Shown: one piece after another, positions 23,064-30,251 of the stretch
Layout of the letters: every line of letters starts with the position of its first letter
How positions within the stretch are numbered: the first letter of the stretch is position 1
From: JBKQHQ01 sp052148715
GTDB taxonomy: Bacteria; Pseudomonadota; Alphaproteobacteria; Rhizobiales; Xanthobacteraceae
Reading direction: 5' to 3'
NCBI GenBank assembly: GCA_052148715.1
Contig: JBKQHQ010000229.1
Span: 1 to 30,251 of the forward strand
DNA length: 30,251 bases
Program-made: the position numbers and the translations under genes
The notes under the pieces: model-generated
Databases searched by the model: none
What the model was told of the DNA's origin: nothing
The model's input: the letters and a program-made list of their open reading frames with translations, nothing else

Positions 23064-24245
23064 ATGCTTCACACGATCAAGGCATTCGACCGCATCGGCG
23101 AGGAGAATGCCTTTGCGGTGCTGGCGCGCGCCACGCAGCTCGCAGCGCTTGGCCGCGACATCGTCAATCTCGGCATCGGCCAGCCGGACTTCGCGACCCC
23201 GCCGCATATCGTCGAGGCGGCGGTCAAGGCGCTGCGCGACGGGCACCATGGCTATACGCCGGCGGTCGGTATCGCGCCCTTGCGTGAAGCGGTCGCCGCC
23301 GACCTTGACCGGCGCTTCAACGTGAAGGTCAAGCCCGACGAGGTGATGGTCACTCCGGGCGGGAAAGTGACGATGTACATGGCGATCCTGATGTTCGGCG
23401 AGAGCGGTGCCGACATCCTCTATCCCGACCCCGGTTTCCCGATCTACCGCTCGATGATCGAGTTCACCGGCGCGCGGCCCGTGCCGGTCCCGATCCGCGA
23501 GGAGAACGGTTTTGCGTTCTCCGCCGAGGAGACGCTCAAGCTGATCACGCCGCAGACGCGCCTCCTGATCCTCAACTCACCGGCCAACCCAACCGGCGGC
23601 GTGACGCCGCGGGCCGAGGTCGACAAGCTCGTCGCCGGGCTGGATCGGCATCCCAACGTCGCCGTGATGTCGGACGAGATCTATGACCATCTGGTCTACG
23701 ACGGTGAAAAGCATGTCTGCCTGCTCACCTATCCCTCGCTGCGCGACCGTCTGATCCTGCTCAATGGCTGGTCGAAGACCTACGCGATGACCGGCTGGCG
23801 CATGGGCTATGCGGTGTGGCCCGGCAAGCTCTACGAGCTTGCGCGCAAGCTTGCGGTGAACTGCTATTCCTGCGTCAACGCGGCCACGCAATACGCCGGC
23901 TTGGCCGCGCTCACCGGCCCGCAGGACGACGTGTACAAGATGGTCGCCGAGTTCGATAAGCGTCGCAAGGTCGTGGTCGACGGCTTGAACCGCTTGCCCG
24001 GCGTCTCCTGCGCCACCCCGAAGGGCGCCTTCTACGCGTTCCCCAATGTGAAGCGCACCGGTTGGAAGGCAAAACCCTTGGCCTCGGCGCTGCTCGAGGA
24101 TGCGGGCGTCGCCGTCATCGGCGGCCCGGATTTCGGCATCCTCGGTGAAGGCTATATGCGCCTTTCCTACGCCAACTCGACCGCGAACATTCTTCGCGCG
24201 CTCGATCGCATGGGCGAATTTTTGGCGAGCCGCAAGGCCGCATGA
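23064..24245 (+). CDS. PLP-dependent aminotransferase, class I/II
   Basis: A 393-residue fold-type I aminotransferase. VNLGIGQPDFATP is the N-terminal substrate-closure segment; the PLP contacts are Asn175 (NSPANPTGG), Asp204 and Tyr207 (SDEIYDHLVY); the Schiff-base lysine is Lys238 in NGWSKTYAMTGWRMGY, with Arg246 binding the phosphate; the carboxylate Arg is in YMRLSYAN. It resembles aspartate/aromatic or alanine-type transaminases of the AspC/AatA-like broad subgroup. It moves an amino group between an amino acid and a 2-keto acid. The ATG at 23064 is preceded by GGAGGAG. It may serve general amino acid metabolism; the divergent position beside a dehydratase that makes 2-keto acids is suggestive only. 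Confidence 0.93.
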   Translation: MLHTIKAFDRIGEENAFAVLARATQLAALGRDIVNLGIGQPDFATPPHIVEAAVKALRDGHHGYTPAVGIAPLREAVAADLDRRFNVKVKPDEVMVTPGGKVTMYMAILMFGESGADILYPDPGFPIYRSMIEFTGARPVPVPIREENGFAFSAEETLKLITPQTRLLILNSPANPTGGVTPRAEVDKLVAGLDRHPNVAVMSDEIYDHLVYDGEKHVCLLTYPSLRDRLILLNGWSKTYAMTGWRMGYAVWPGKLYELARKLAVNCYSCVNAATQYAGLAALTGPQDDVYKMVAEFDKRRKVVVDGLNRLPGVSCATPKGAFYAFPNVKRTGWKAKPLASALLEDAGVAVIGGPDFGILGEGYMRLSYANSTANILRALDRMGEFLASRKAA

Positions 24246-24265
24246 GAAGGCTTGTAAGCCTCAAC

Positions 24266-24350
24266 CGCTCATCCCCGCGAAAGCGGGGAACCAGCATATA
24301 GCCGCCAACGCGCGGCCAGGTGTGGATTCCCGCTTACGCGGGAATGAGCG
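24266..24350. repeat. 85-bp composite palindromic repeat
   Basis: The element has matching ends: CGCTCATCCCCGCG (24266-24279) and CGCGGGAATGAGCG (24337-24350) are inverted with one mismatch in 14. Inside are two hairpins, TCCCCGC-GAAA-GCGGGGA (24272-24289) and ATTCCCGC-TTAC-GCGGGAAT (24326-24345). This paired-hairpin form is like the BIME/REP-type elements common in Rhizobiales. It lies 20 bases after the aminotransferase stop and may also end its transcript. Confidence 0.8.
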
Positions 24351-24392
24351 AAGTGAAAGTTGGCAGCCGCAAACCCATTGTTGGAACCAAGC

Positions 24393-25619
24393 ATGACCGG
24401 ACTTTCGGAAGAGCAAGCGTTGATGCGGCAAAGCTGCCGTGCCTTCGTCGACGACGTGGTCATCCCCTTCATTCGCGGCAATTGGCAGCGCGAATGGTCG
24501 ATGCAGCCGGAGGCGCGGCTGCCGCCGGAAATCCTTGAAGGCGCCGAGCAGATCGGCATCCGCACGCTCGGCGTGCCGGAGGTCTTTGGCGGCCTCGAGC
24601 TCGAACGCGCGAGCGAGGTGCAGACCTTTGCGCTCATCGCGGAGGAAATCGCCCGCGGCGATTCCGGGCTTGCCGACAAGCTGGTGCAGAACTGGAAGGT
24701 CTCGGTGCTGCTGCGCAACTTGGCGCCGCGGCACTTGCAGGAGCGTTGGTTCAAGCGCCTCGTCGAGGATCCGCAATTCCTCCTGGCCCATTGCCTGACC
24801 GAGCCGCGCGGCGCTTCCGACCGCTGGCTCCCCTACAACGTCCCCGAAGCTGCGATGCAAACTCGCGCCGTGCAGCGCGACGGCGAGTGGGTGATCAACG
24901 GCCGCAAGCAGTTCATCAGTAACGGCTACGATGCCGGCCTCTATGTCGTCTACGCCAATACTAATTCGGCGGTCGGCATGCTGCAGGGCACGTCGAGCTT
25001 CTTGGTGCCGCGCGACGCACCGGGCCTCACGGTGGCGCGCTGCAACGAGACGCTCGGCTGCCGCTTCATGAACAACGGCGAGATCGTCTTCGAGGATTGC
25101 CGCGTGCCCGCCGACCATCTGCTGGTCGAGGGCGACGCGCTCGGCAAGGCCGGCGTCTATTTCCGTCCCGGAAAAATCATCCAGGCAGCGAAGAATCTCG
25201 GCGTCGGCGTGCGCGCCTTCGAGGTGACCGCGGACTACGTGCAGAACTACGTGCAAGGCGGGCGCATCCTGATCAAGCATCAGGCGGTGGCGCTGCGTCT
25301 CGCCGACATGGCGACGCGCATCGAGGCGGTGCGGGCACTGCTCGGCCGCGCCGCGCGCGCGGTCGACGACGACGCGCCCGAGGCCGACACGCTTTGCAAC
25401 ATGGCCAAGGTGTACGCGTCCGAGGAAATCCTGAAAGTCGTCCAGCACGCGGTCGAGCTGCATGGCGGCAACGGCATGATGCTCGATTTCGGCGTCGAGA
25501 AGCTTTATCGCGACGCCGCTATCTTCCTGCACATGGATGCGACCGTCGACATCTCGAAAATGAAGATCGTCAAGTCGATGTTTCCGCACACCGCCGGCAA
25601 GTACGCGGGGCCGGAGTAG
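24393..25619 (+). CDS. Acyl-CoA dehydrogenase family protein
   Basis: A 408-residue acyl-CoA dehydrogenase. The N-terminal helical domain is MTGLSEEQALMRQSCRAFV onward; GIRTLGVPEVFGGLELER and ALIAEEIARGDSGLA are standard; the middle beta domain has CLTEPRGASDRW (FAD/substrate loop), WVINGRKQFISNG and TLGCRFMNNGEIVFEDCRVP; the C-terminal helical domain has VELHGGNGMMLDFGVEKLYRDA, the usual FAD-contact stretch. It would oxidise an acyl-CoA at the alpha-beta position and pass electrons to an ETF. The subgroup is often an unspecified 'acyl-CoA dehydrogenase' of short-branched or aromatic acids. The ATG at 24393 gives a proper family start; a TTG at 24360 would lie just past the repeat element. 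No thiolase or hydratase is next to it. Confidence 0.93.
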   Translation: MTGLSEEQALMRQSCRAFVDDVVIPFIRGNWQREWSMQPEARLPPEILEGAEQIGIRTLGVPEVFGGLELERASEVQTFALIAEEIARGDSGLADKLVQNWKVSVLLRNLAPRHLQERWFKRLVEDPQFLLAHCLTEPRGASDRWLPYNVPEAAMQTRAVQRDGEWVINGRKQFISNGYDAGLYVVYANTNSAVGMLQGTSSFLVPRDAPGLTVARCNETLGCRFMNNGEIVFEDCRVPADHLLVEGDALGKAGVYFRPGKIIQAAKNLGVGVRAFEVTADYVQNYVQGGRILIKHQAVALRLADMATRIEAVRALLGRAARAVDDDAPEADTLCNMAKVYASEEILKVVQHAVELHGGNGMMLDFGVEKLYRDAAIFLHMDATVDISKMKIVKSMFPHTAGKYAGPE

Positions 25620-25623
25620 CGGT

Positions 25624-26499
25624 CTATCTTTGCGTCAGCCTGAACCCGAGCAACACAATGACGAATCCCGCGAGCTGATAGAGCGTGGGCGCCTCGCCGA
25701 GCACGAGAAAGCCCGCCACAAGCGTGAAGCCCGGCACCAGCGAGGCAAAGACGGCGGCGCGGCCGGCGCCGAGCAACATCACCGAGTGGGCGAACAGATA
25801 GGTCGCGAGCGGGCCGGTAAAGACCCCTTGGACGACGGCCTGCACCGCGTTCTCGCGAAGGCCTGCCGCCGCCAAATTCTCGAACCCGTAGAGCAGCCAG
25901 TGGATCGGCAGATAGCCGAGCGAGATGACGCTGACGACGGCGACGGCTCGCGTCGGCGCGATCGCGCACAGGCGCAGCAGCATCCCGAACGTCGCGAACG
26001 AAAGGCCGGCCGCTGCGAATGCTGCGTCGCCGAGGAGCCCATGCGTGCCGATCGTCGTGACCGCCTCGGCGCCGATCACCATGAGACCGCAGACGATCAC
26101 CAAGGCGCCGAGCGCGCGTTGCAGCGGGAGTCGCTCCTTCAGCACGACGACGGACAGCAGCAATCCGCCGAGCGCCGCGCACGACGGTTGGATCACACCG
26201 CCGTGCCCGAGCGGCACGAGCAAAAACCCAGCATAGCTGAGCAGGCCTTGCGGCGGGCCGCCGAACAAAGTGAGAGCGAAACCACGTGCCCAGCCGATCC
26301 CGCCGATCCCGGTTCGCCCGAGCAGGGGCAGACAGGCCAGTCCGGCCCATATATAACGATGCAGGGCGATATCCGAAGGCAAGAGGCCGATCGCGATGCC
26401 GTGGCGCGCGGCGACGAAGCCGATCGCCCAGCACAAGGCCGCGCCCGCCCCGCAGGCGACGCCAATCGCAAGCCGGCGTGGTTGCTCGGCGTGGCTCAA
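25624..26499 (-). CDS. EamA/DMT-superfamily transporter
   Basis: A 291-residue inner-membrane protein with about ten transmembrane segments in two EamA repeats (for example GAGAALCWAIGFVAARHGI, LALGALVIVCGLMVI-like segment near 130, and LYQLAGFVIVLLGFRLTQ at the end). Such proteins often export metabolites or amino-acid-like compounds; the substrate is unknown. The start appears to be a TTG at 26497-26499 that overlaps the stop of the MscS gene (TTGA), so translation is probably coupled. The neighbouring acyl-CoA dehydrogenase converges on it, with only 4 bases between the stops. Confidence 0.88.
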   Translation of the reverse strand: MSHAEQPRRLAIGVACGAGAALCWAIGFVAARHGIAIGLLPSDIALHRYIWAGLACLPLLGRTGIGGIGWARGFALTLFGGPPQGLLSYAGFLLVPLGHGGVIQPSCAALGGLLLSVVVLKERLPLQRALGALVIVCGLMVIGAEAVTTIGTHGLLGDAAFAAAGLSFATFGMLLRLCAIAPTRAVAVVSVISLGYLPIHWLLYGFENLAAAGLRENAVQAVVQGVFTGPLATYLFAHSVMLLGAGRAAVFASLVPGFTLVAGFLVLGEAPTLYQLAGFVIVLLGFRLTQR

Positions 26500-27881
26500 T
26501 CGGCCACGCGCCCTACAAGTGCGCCGTCGATCGGTACACCGCCGATAACGATCGGCGTCGCCGGCACCCGCTCGGGTGGCGCCTCGCCGACGATGACGCG
26601 CACCGGCTCAGTGAGCGCCAGCTCGCGCACCGGATAGGGAAATCTTATCCCTTCGCGCTTGAATGCATCCCAGACCGCCAGCATCACGTCGCCCCGCACA
26701 TTAGCGACGCCGGCCGCCGGATCGTCGATCCAGAAGCCGAGCAAGAAATCGATCGACGATTGGCCGAACGCGTGGATGTAACACGAGGGTTCTGGAGTCC
26801 GGAGCACCCGCGGCGCCGACGCGGCAGCTTCGGCCGCCACGCGGCGCACGAGGTGCGGGTCACTGTCGTAGCTCACGCCGAACGTCACGTTGAGGCAAAC
26901 CTCGCGGTTGCTGTAGCTCCAGTTGATCACGCGCTGGGTGACCAGATCTTCGTTGGGGATGAGGAACTCGCGGCCGTCGCCGGTTACCACCGAAACATGG
27001 CGGGTGCTCATCTTGCCGACCCAGCCGAAACCGTCGCCGACGGTGACGACGTCGCCCGGCTTGATCGACTTCTCCGCGAGCAGAATGATGCCGCTGACGA
27101 AATTGGAGACGATCTTCTGCGATCCGAAGCCGATGCCGACGCCGGCCGCACCCGAGAACAAGGCGAGGGCCGAAAGGTTGATGCCTGCCGAGCTGAGAAC
27201 GATCAGGATCGCCGTGATGACGAGCGACAGCCGGGTCAGCTTGGCCAGCATCACCTGCACCGTGGGCGTGAACTCCCGCGTCCGGTAGATGCGCTGCTCG
27301 AGGAAGTTGCTGAGGCTGGTCGCGAGCCAGAGCGTCAGCAGCATGAAGAGCGTGAGCTTGATCACCACGAGCGGCGAGATGCGCACCCCGCCGATGACGA
27401 ACGCGACCGAGTCGAGGGTGTGCAGCGTGCCGTCGAGCACGCCGAGAATGCTCAGCGCCGCCACGGTCCAGGCCGTGACCGCCGCTATTCGGACGATGAT
27501 GCGGTTGTGGATCAGGCCCGCGATCAGGCTGATGATGAGCCAGGCGGTGCCGAGCTTGATCGCGATGGCGATCAGGTACGAGTGGCCGGGAGGGGCGTAA
27601 GCTACCATCGCGGCGCGCGCGATCTCGCTAAGGACGACGAAGGCGATGATGCCTGTGTTGGCGGCAAGGACCCGCAGCAGCAGGCGCGCATAGGCCGGCC
27701 AGCCCATCGTCAGCGCGCCGAGATCGAGCCGGCGGTGCACCTGCGCGGCGGCGACCCAGGCGAGCAAGGCGGCAAGTGCGAGGCAGCCGAGCTGCAGATA
27801 GAGCCAGACCGATGTCACGTGCTCGCCGAGCACCGACGTGACGTTGGAGAGACGGCCAAGGAGTTGTTCAAGATCTTTCAT
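26496..27881 (-). CDS. MscS-family mechanosensitive ion channel
   Basis: A 461-residue channel protein. Several N-terminal membrane helices (about residues 25-45, 70-90, 100-125, 130-150, 165-190, 215-235) precede the conserved pore helix and beta domain: SALALFSGAAGVGIGFGSQK, then KIVSNFVSGIILLAEKSIKP, GDVVTVGDGFGWVGKMSTR, FLIPNEDLVTQRVINWSYS, and the C-terminal alpha/beta domain (FKREGIRFPYPVREL). The Gly/Ala-rich helix is the MscS pore signature. It should open under membrane tension during osmotic down-shock; extra helices place it in the larger MscS-like class. GGAGCGGG is found upstream of the ATG. A TTG-start transporter gene overlaps its stop. Confidence 0.94.
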   Translation of the reverse strand: MKDLEQLLGRLSNVTSVLGEHVTSVWLYLQLGCLALAALLAWVAAAQVHRRLDLGALTMGWPAYARLLLRVLAANTGIIAFVVLSEIARAAMVAYAPPGHSYLIAIAIKLGTAWLIISLIAGLIHNRIIVRIAAVTAWTVAALSILGVLDGTLHTLDSVAFVIGGVRISPLVVIKLTLFMLLTLWLATSLSNFLEQRIYRTREFTPTVQVMLAKLTRLSLVITAILIVLSSAGINLSALALFSGAAGVGIGFGSQKIVSNFVSGIILLAEKSIKPGDVVTVGDGFGWVGKMSTRHVSVVTGDGREFLIPNEDLVTQRVINWSYSNREVCLNVTFGVSYDSDPHLVRRVAAEAAASAPRVLRTPEPSCYIHAFGQSSIDFLLGFWIDDPAAGVANVRGDVMLAVWDAFKREGIRFPYPVRELALTEPVRVIVGEAPPERVPATPIVIGGVPIDGALVGRVAD

Positions 27882-28351
27882 TCGCCCGCTCCGCGTCCCC
27901 GGAGTGGCGTCGGTAGGATGGGTTGAGCTCTTGCGAAACTCATCGCCGCGCCCCGCGATCGATCGGTTTCGCGAGAGAGCTCGACCATCTACGCACTACC
28001 CACCCCGAGAGTTACCGCGTGTTCGATAGCATACGTCGATCGGGCGTGGCTATTGCGGGCCGCGGAACGGGACGTGCGGCAGAGATGGTCTCGCGGGCCG
28101 GTCGCCACTCCGGCAGGCCACATTGATCTTACCTACGCACCGTGAGGTAGTGGCCGCTGCGCTGTCGGATTTCCGCTTTGAGGTTGCCCCCCGGCTCCCG
28201 TGCGTTTCAGCTGCGTGTCTGCATCCCACGCCGCCGCGATGTTCTGATTCTAAAATTAGTTATCCGATAGCGCAAGCGCGTCGCGAATATCTTTCACAAG
28301 CCGGCTGCTGCAATGCGGTGCGAATTGTGCGTCGCATCATGGGGCACAACA
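27882..28351. other. 470-bp stretch without a recognised gene
   Basis: Apart from the repeat at 27913-27993 no gene could be supported. The minus strand around 28130-28230 has short open stretches (for example GNLKAEIRQRSGHYLTVR) that recall non-coding sequence repeated in rhizobial genomes, but I cannot place it. The promoter of the MscS gene must lie near its left end. Confidence 0.4.
27913..27993. repeat. GTAGGATGGGTT-type long inverted repeat
   Basis: The left arm (27913-27944) starts GTAGGATGGGTTGAGCTC and ends AAACTCATC; the right arm (27961-27993) reads GATCGGTTTCGC to CGACCATCTACGC. The arms pair imperfectly to form a long hairpin. It is a worn copy of the 'GTAGGATGGGTTGAGCGCAGCGAAACCCATC' element that I recall from many proteobacterial genomes; recall is not checked. 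Confidence 0.65.
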
Positions 28352-29038
28352 CTACGCCGAAAGGTCGGCTGCCCCGGCTGCGAGCAGCTCAAGCCCTCCG
28401 ACCGCGACGACCCGGCCGGCCTCCATGCGCACGACCGAGGTGGCGAGGCGTTTCACCTCGGCCGCGTGGTGGCTGACATAGATCATCGGCACGCGCGCCT
28501 CGTCGCGCAGCCGCTCGAGATAGGGCAGGATCTCGGCCTTGCGCCCCGCGTCGAGCGAGGCGAGCGGCTCGTCGAGCAGCAACAGATCAGGCCGCATCAG
28601 CAATGCCCGCCCGATGGCGATGCGCTGGCGCTCGCCCCCCGAGAGACGGCCCGGCCGCCGCTCGAGCAGTTGGCTGACATCGAGGAGCTCGATGATGCGC
28701 CGGGTCTGTGCCGGGTCGGGCGCGAGCCCGCTCATCCAACGGCCGTAGTCGAGATTGCGCGACACGCTGAAATGCGGAAACAGGCGGCCTTCCTGAAACA
28801 CGTAGCCGATCCGCCGCCGGTGTGCCGGAATGTTGATTCCTTCCTCGGCATCGAACAGCACCTTGTCACCGAGCGCGATACGCCCGCGATCCGGCGGTAG
28901 AAGGCCGGCGATCATGTTCACGACCGAGGTTTTGCCGGCGCCGGAGGGTCCGAACAGTGCGGTCACGCCGCTGGCGCTGGCGAAGCGCGCGAGGAGCGAG
29001 AATTCGCCGAGTTGCTTGGCGACATCGACCGACAGCAT
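28352..29038 (-). CDS. modC: Molybdate ABC transporter ATP-binding protein, short form
   Basis: A 228-residue ABC ATPase. Walker A is GPSGAGKTS; Q-loop YVFQEGRLFPHFSV; signature LSGGERQRIAIGRAL; Walker B LLLLDEPLASLD; switch His in YVSHH. VFQEGRLFPHFSVSRNLDYG is typical of ModC. Classical ModC has about 350-360 residues with a C-terminal TOBE/Mop molybdate-binding domain; here the protein stops after the ATPase core (GGLELLAAGAADLSA, TAG). Short ModC proteins are known to me, at least by memory, in Bradyrhizobium relatives, so this may be a natural form rather than damage. The ATG lies two bases after the modB stop, giving tight coupling. It uses ATP to drive molybdate import at the inner membrane. 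Confidence 0.88.
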   Translation of the reverse strand: MLSVDVAKQLGEFSLLARFASASGVTALFGPSGAGKTSVVNMIAGLLPPDRGRIALGDKVLFDAEEGINIPAHRRRIGYVFQEGRLFPHFSVSRNLDYGRWMSGLAPDPAQTRRIIELLDVSQLLERRPGRLSGGERQRIAIGRALLMRPDLLLLDEPLASLDAGRKAEILPYLERLRDEARVPMIYVSHHAAEVKRLATSVVRMEAGRVVAVGGLELLAAGAADLSA

Positions 29039-29040
29039 GG

Positions 29041-29736
29041 TCACTCGCCGTGCAGGCGCGTGCCGGCCCATCGCGCCAGCCATTCGGAGGCGATCAGGGC
29101 TAAGAGCGCGATCACGATGGCCACGACCACGAGCCTCCCTGCCGCAGCGTCACCGTTCGGGATTTGGGTAAAGGTGTAGATCGCGGCCGAGATCGTTTGC
29201 GTCTCGCCTGGGATGTTGGAGACGAAGGTGATGGTGGCGCCGAACTCGCCGAGCGCCCGGGCGAAGCACAAGAGCATCCCGGCAATGATACCGGGCAACG
29301 CGAGCGGCAGGGTGACCGTGAGAAACACCCAGAACCGATCGGCGCCCAGGGTTGCGGCGGCGTCCTCGAGCTTGCGGTCGATCGCCTCGATCGATAGCCG
29401 GATTGCCCGCACCAGCAGCGGGAAACCCATGACGCCGCAGGCAAGCGCGGCGCCGGTCCAGCGGAACGAGAACACGATGCCGAACACGTCGGCGAGGAAG
29501 GCGCCGATCGGCGCGCGTCGCCCGAAGGAAATGAGCAGGAGATAGCCGGTAACCACCGGCGGCAGCACCAGCGGCAGATGCACTATGCCGTCGAGCAGTG
29601 CCTTGCCCCAGAAAGCCGTACGCGCCAGCAGGCACGCGATGGCGATTCCGAACGGCAGCGCGACCAGCGTTGCCACGCTGGCGATCCGCAGCGACAGCTC
29701 GACCGCAGTCCACTCGTCAGGCGACAGGTTCAGCAC
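29041..29736 (-). CDS. modB: Molybdate ABC transporter permease
   Basis: A 231-residue permease of the ModB type with about five to six membrane spans (SLRIASVATLVALPFGIAIA, LVLPPVVTGYLLLISFG, GAALACGVMGFPLLVRAI, LPGIIAGMLLCFARAL, AAGRLVVVAIVIALLALIA). HLPLVLPPVVTGYLLL and RAIRLSIEAIDRKLEDAAATLGA (the EAA loop that contacts the ATPase) followed by ARALGEFGATITFVSNIPGE are ModB hallmarks. The start is GTG at 29736; AGG lies eight bases upstream. modC follows directly. The periplasmic binding protein gene modA, normally first in the operon, is not within the 500 bases upstream. Confidence 0.94.
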   Translation of the reverse strand: MLNLSPDEWTAVELSLRIASVATLVALPFGIAIACLLARTAFWGKALLDGIVHLPLVLPPVVTGYLLLISFGRRAPIGAFLADVFGIVFSFRWTGAALACGVMGFPLLVRAIRLSIEAIDRKLEDAAATLGADRFWVFLTVTLPLALPGIIAGMLLCFARALGEFGATITFVSNIPGETQTISAAIYTFTQIPNGDAAAGRLVVVAIVIALLALIASEWLARWAGTRLHGE

Positions 29737-29873
29737 GGATCAGCCTGTGGAATGGCGGTCTCCCCTTGCGCCGGCGCGCACCGTCGCGATGCCTTGGCGT
29801 CGATCGTGAGCTTGAGCGCGACCCTCGGGACCGCCGTTCCGAAAAGCTGCAGCGCGCGCTCAGCGCGCCGCAT
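29730..29873 (-). CDS. Small overlapping ORF before modB, unknown
   Basis: An ATG at 29873 opens 47 codons (MRRAERALQLFGTAVPRVAL to AIPQADPC) with codon usage like the neighbours (G/C-rich third positions). Its TGA overlaps the first bases of modB by 7 nt, as in a coupled operon. The frame stays open upstream to 30002 with readable sequence (PYPAWLQLYGRPARLLHFHR), though part of that crosses repeats. I recognise no family. It could be a short leader peptide, the tail of a lost gene, or chance. Confidence 0.3.
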   Translation of the reverse strand: MRRAERALQLFGTAVPRVALKLTIDAKASRRCAPAQGETAIPQADPC

Positions 29874-29934
29874 GTCGCGGTGGAAGTGTAGCAACCGCGC
29901 CGGCCGGCCGTAAAGCTGCAGCCAAGCGGGGTAG

Positions 29935-29962
29935 GGCGGATTAGCCGAAGGCGTAATCCGCC
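29935..29962. repeat. GGCGGATTA hairpin repeat
   Basis: GGCGGATTA (29935-29943) pairs with TAATCCGCC (29954-29962) around a 10-base loop. It is the 'GGCGGATTACGC...TAATCCGCC' element I recall from many proteobacteria. Another broken copy begins GGCGGATTACGCTTCGCTAA at 29997. Confidence 0.75.
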
Positions 29963-30003
29963 GTTGTGCCTCGACGGCGGATCGTTGTGCCTCAATGGCG
30001 GAT
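29962..30003. repeat. 21-bp tandem duplication
   Basis: Two adjacent 21-base units, starting CGTTGTGCCTC and ending GGCGGAT, differ at two positions (GAC versus AAT in the middle). They join the hairpin repeat to its broken second copy. Confidence 0.7.
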
Positions 30004-30144
30004 TACGCTTCGCTAACTAGCCAAGGGCTCCGCCCTTGATATCCCTTGCGCCCGGGCGTGACGAGGGACCGAGGAGTCCACCCCCAAACGGGAACAAAAT
30101 TCGCGTTAGCGGCACCATAACGGTCTAATCCTACTGAGTCATAA

Positions 30145-30164
30145 CGGCCTGAGTCAGAAGGCCG
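30145..30164. terminator. Weak hairpin CGGCCT / AGGCCG
   Basis: CGGCCT (30145-30150) and AGGCCG (30159-30164) form a 6-bp stem with an 8-base loop, and ATTTTTA lies eight bases later. It may be a weak terminator; the interval 30003-30223 shows no gene otherwise. Confidence 0.25.
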
Positions 30165-30223
30165 CATTCGATTTTTATTGAGAATCAGTGCCTTGTCGAG
30201 CCTCACGTAGGTGGAGGGTTGAG

Positions 30224-30251
30224 ATGGGGATGGTCATTCGATCGCCGGTAT
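30224..30251 (+). CDS. Possible start of a gene cut off by the window edge
   Basis: ATG at 30224 has GGAGGG 5-6 bases upstream, a strong ribosome site, and reads MGMVIRSPV before the window ends. Nine codons cannot identify a product. Confidence 0.3.

Noticed and set aside
24266..24350. CRISPR repeat pair
   Set aside because: Only two non-identical hairpins in opposite orientation, with no regular spacers or cas genes.
24261..25589. A 442-codon minus-strand open frame opposite the acyl-CoA dehydrogenase
   Set aside because: Composition is typical of an antisense shadow, and the plus strand encodes a complete enzyme.
26286..27926. A 546-codon plus-strand open frame opposite the MscS gene
   Set aside because: It is a high-GC antisense shadow full of Arg, Asp and Glu repeats with no domain; the minus strand encodes a clear MscS channel.
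28313..28480. Small plus-strand protein with two CxxC pairs (MRCELCVASW, GCPGCEQL)
   Set aside because: Most of its frame is antisense to modC, and there is no ribosome site; the cysteines are probably chance.

Overview
The window looks like chromosome of a high-GC alphaproteobacterium of the order Hyphomicrobiales (Rhizobiales), probably near Bradyrhizobium or a related Nitrobacteraceae/Xanthobacteraceae lineage. The evidence is strong C/G bias at third codon positions, a remembered sfsA-map-radC type gene set, and intergenic palindromes of kinds common in Bradyrhizobium-like genomes (15612-15656, 24266-24350, 27913-27993, 29935-29962). No rRNA, tRNA or CRISPR array was seen.

Region 1 (1-8615) looks like an accessory segment. 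It holds a divergent LysR/FMN-azoreductase pair, the remains of an ISAzo13-type transposase, an AraC regulator, a decayed signal-peptide hydrolase followed by an intact alpha/beta hydrolase, a dienelactone-hydrolase-family enzyme, a DUF302 protein, a frameshifted and truncated acyl-CoA ligase, and a tyrosine integrase. The integrase side ends exactly where radC loses its C-terminus, so the segment probably interrupts radC.

Region 2 (8618-15660) holds the truncated radC, a YeiH-family transporter with its LysR (YeiE/CysB-like) regulator, and a large membrane PAS-GGDEF-EAL protein split by an apparent one-base deletion near 13190.

Region 3 (15674-23063), mostly minus strand, holds map, sfsA, a DenD-like sugar-acid dehydrogenase, a GNAT acetyltransferase, a PEP mutase/isocitrate lyase family enzyme, a DUF2252 protein and an IlvD/Edd dehydratase. 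Spacing is tight in several places (4-bp overlap acetyltransferase/PEP mutase, 8-nt gap denD/sfsA). A vestigial SDR C-terminus runs into the start of denD, a scar of gene loss.

Region 4 (23064-30251) holds an aminotransferase and an acyl-CoA dehydrogenase on the plus strand, then a convergent EamA exporter and MscS channel pair (overlapping by 3 bp), a repeat-rich non-coding stretch, and modB-modC for molybdate uptake. No modA is visible, and ModC lacks its usual molybdate-binding C-terminal domain. The right edge is repeat-rich and may contain the start of another gene.

I do not see a clearly new multi-gene system. The most informative signals are genome scars (radC/integrase boundary, SDR relic, hydrolase relic, one-base break in the c-di-GMP gene) and a possible sugar-acid catabolic gene set at 17-25.6 kb.
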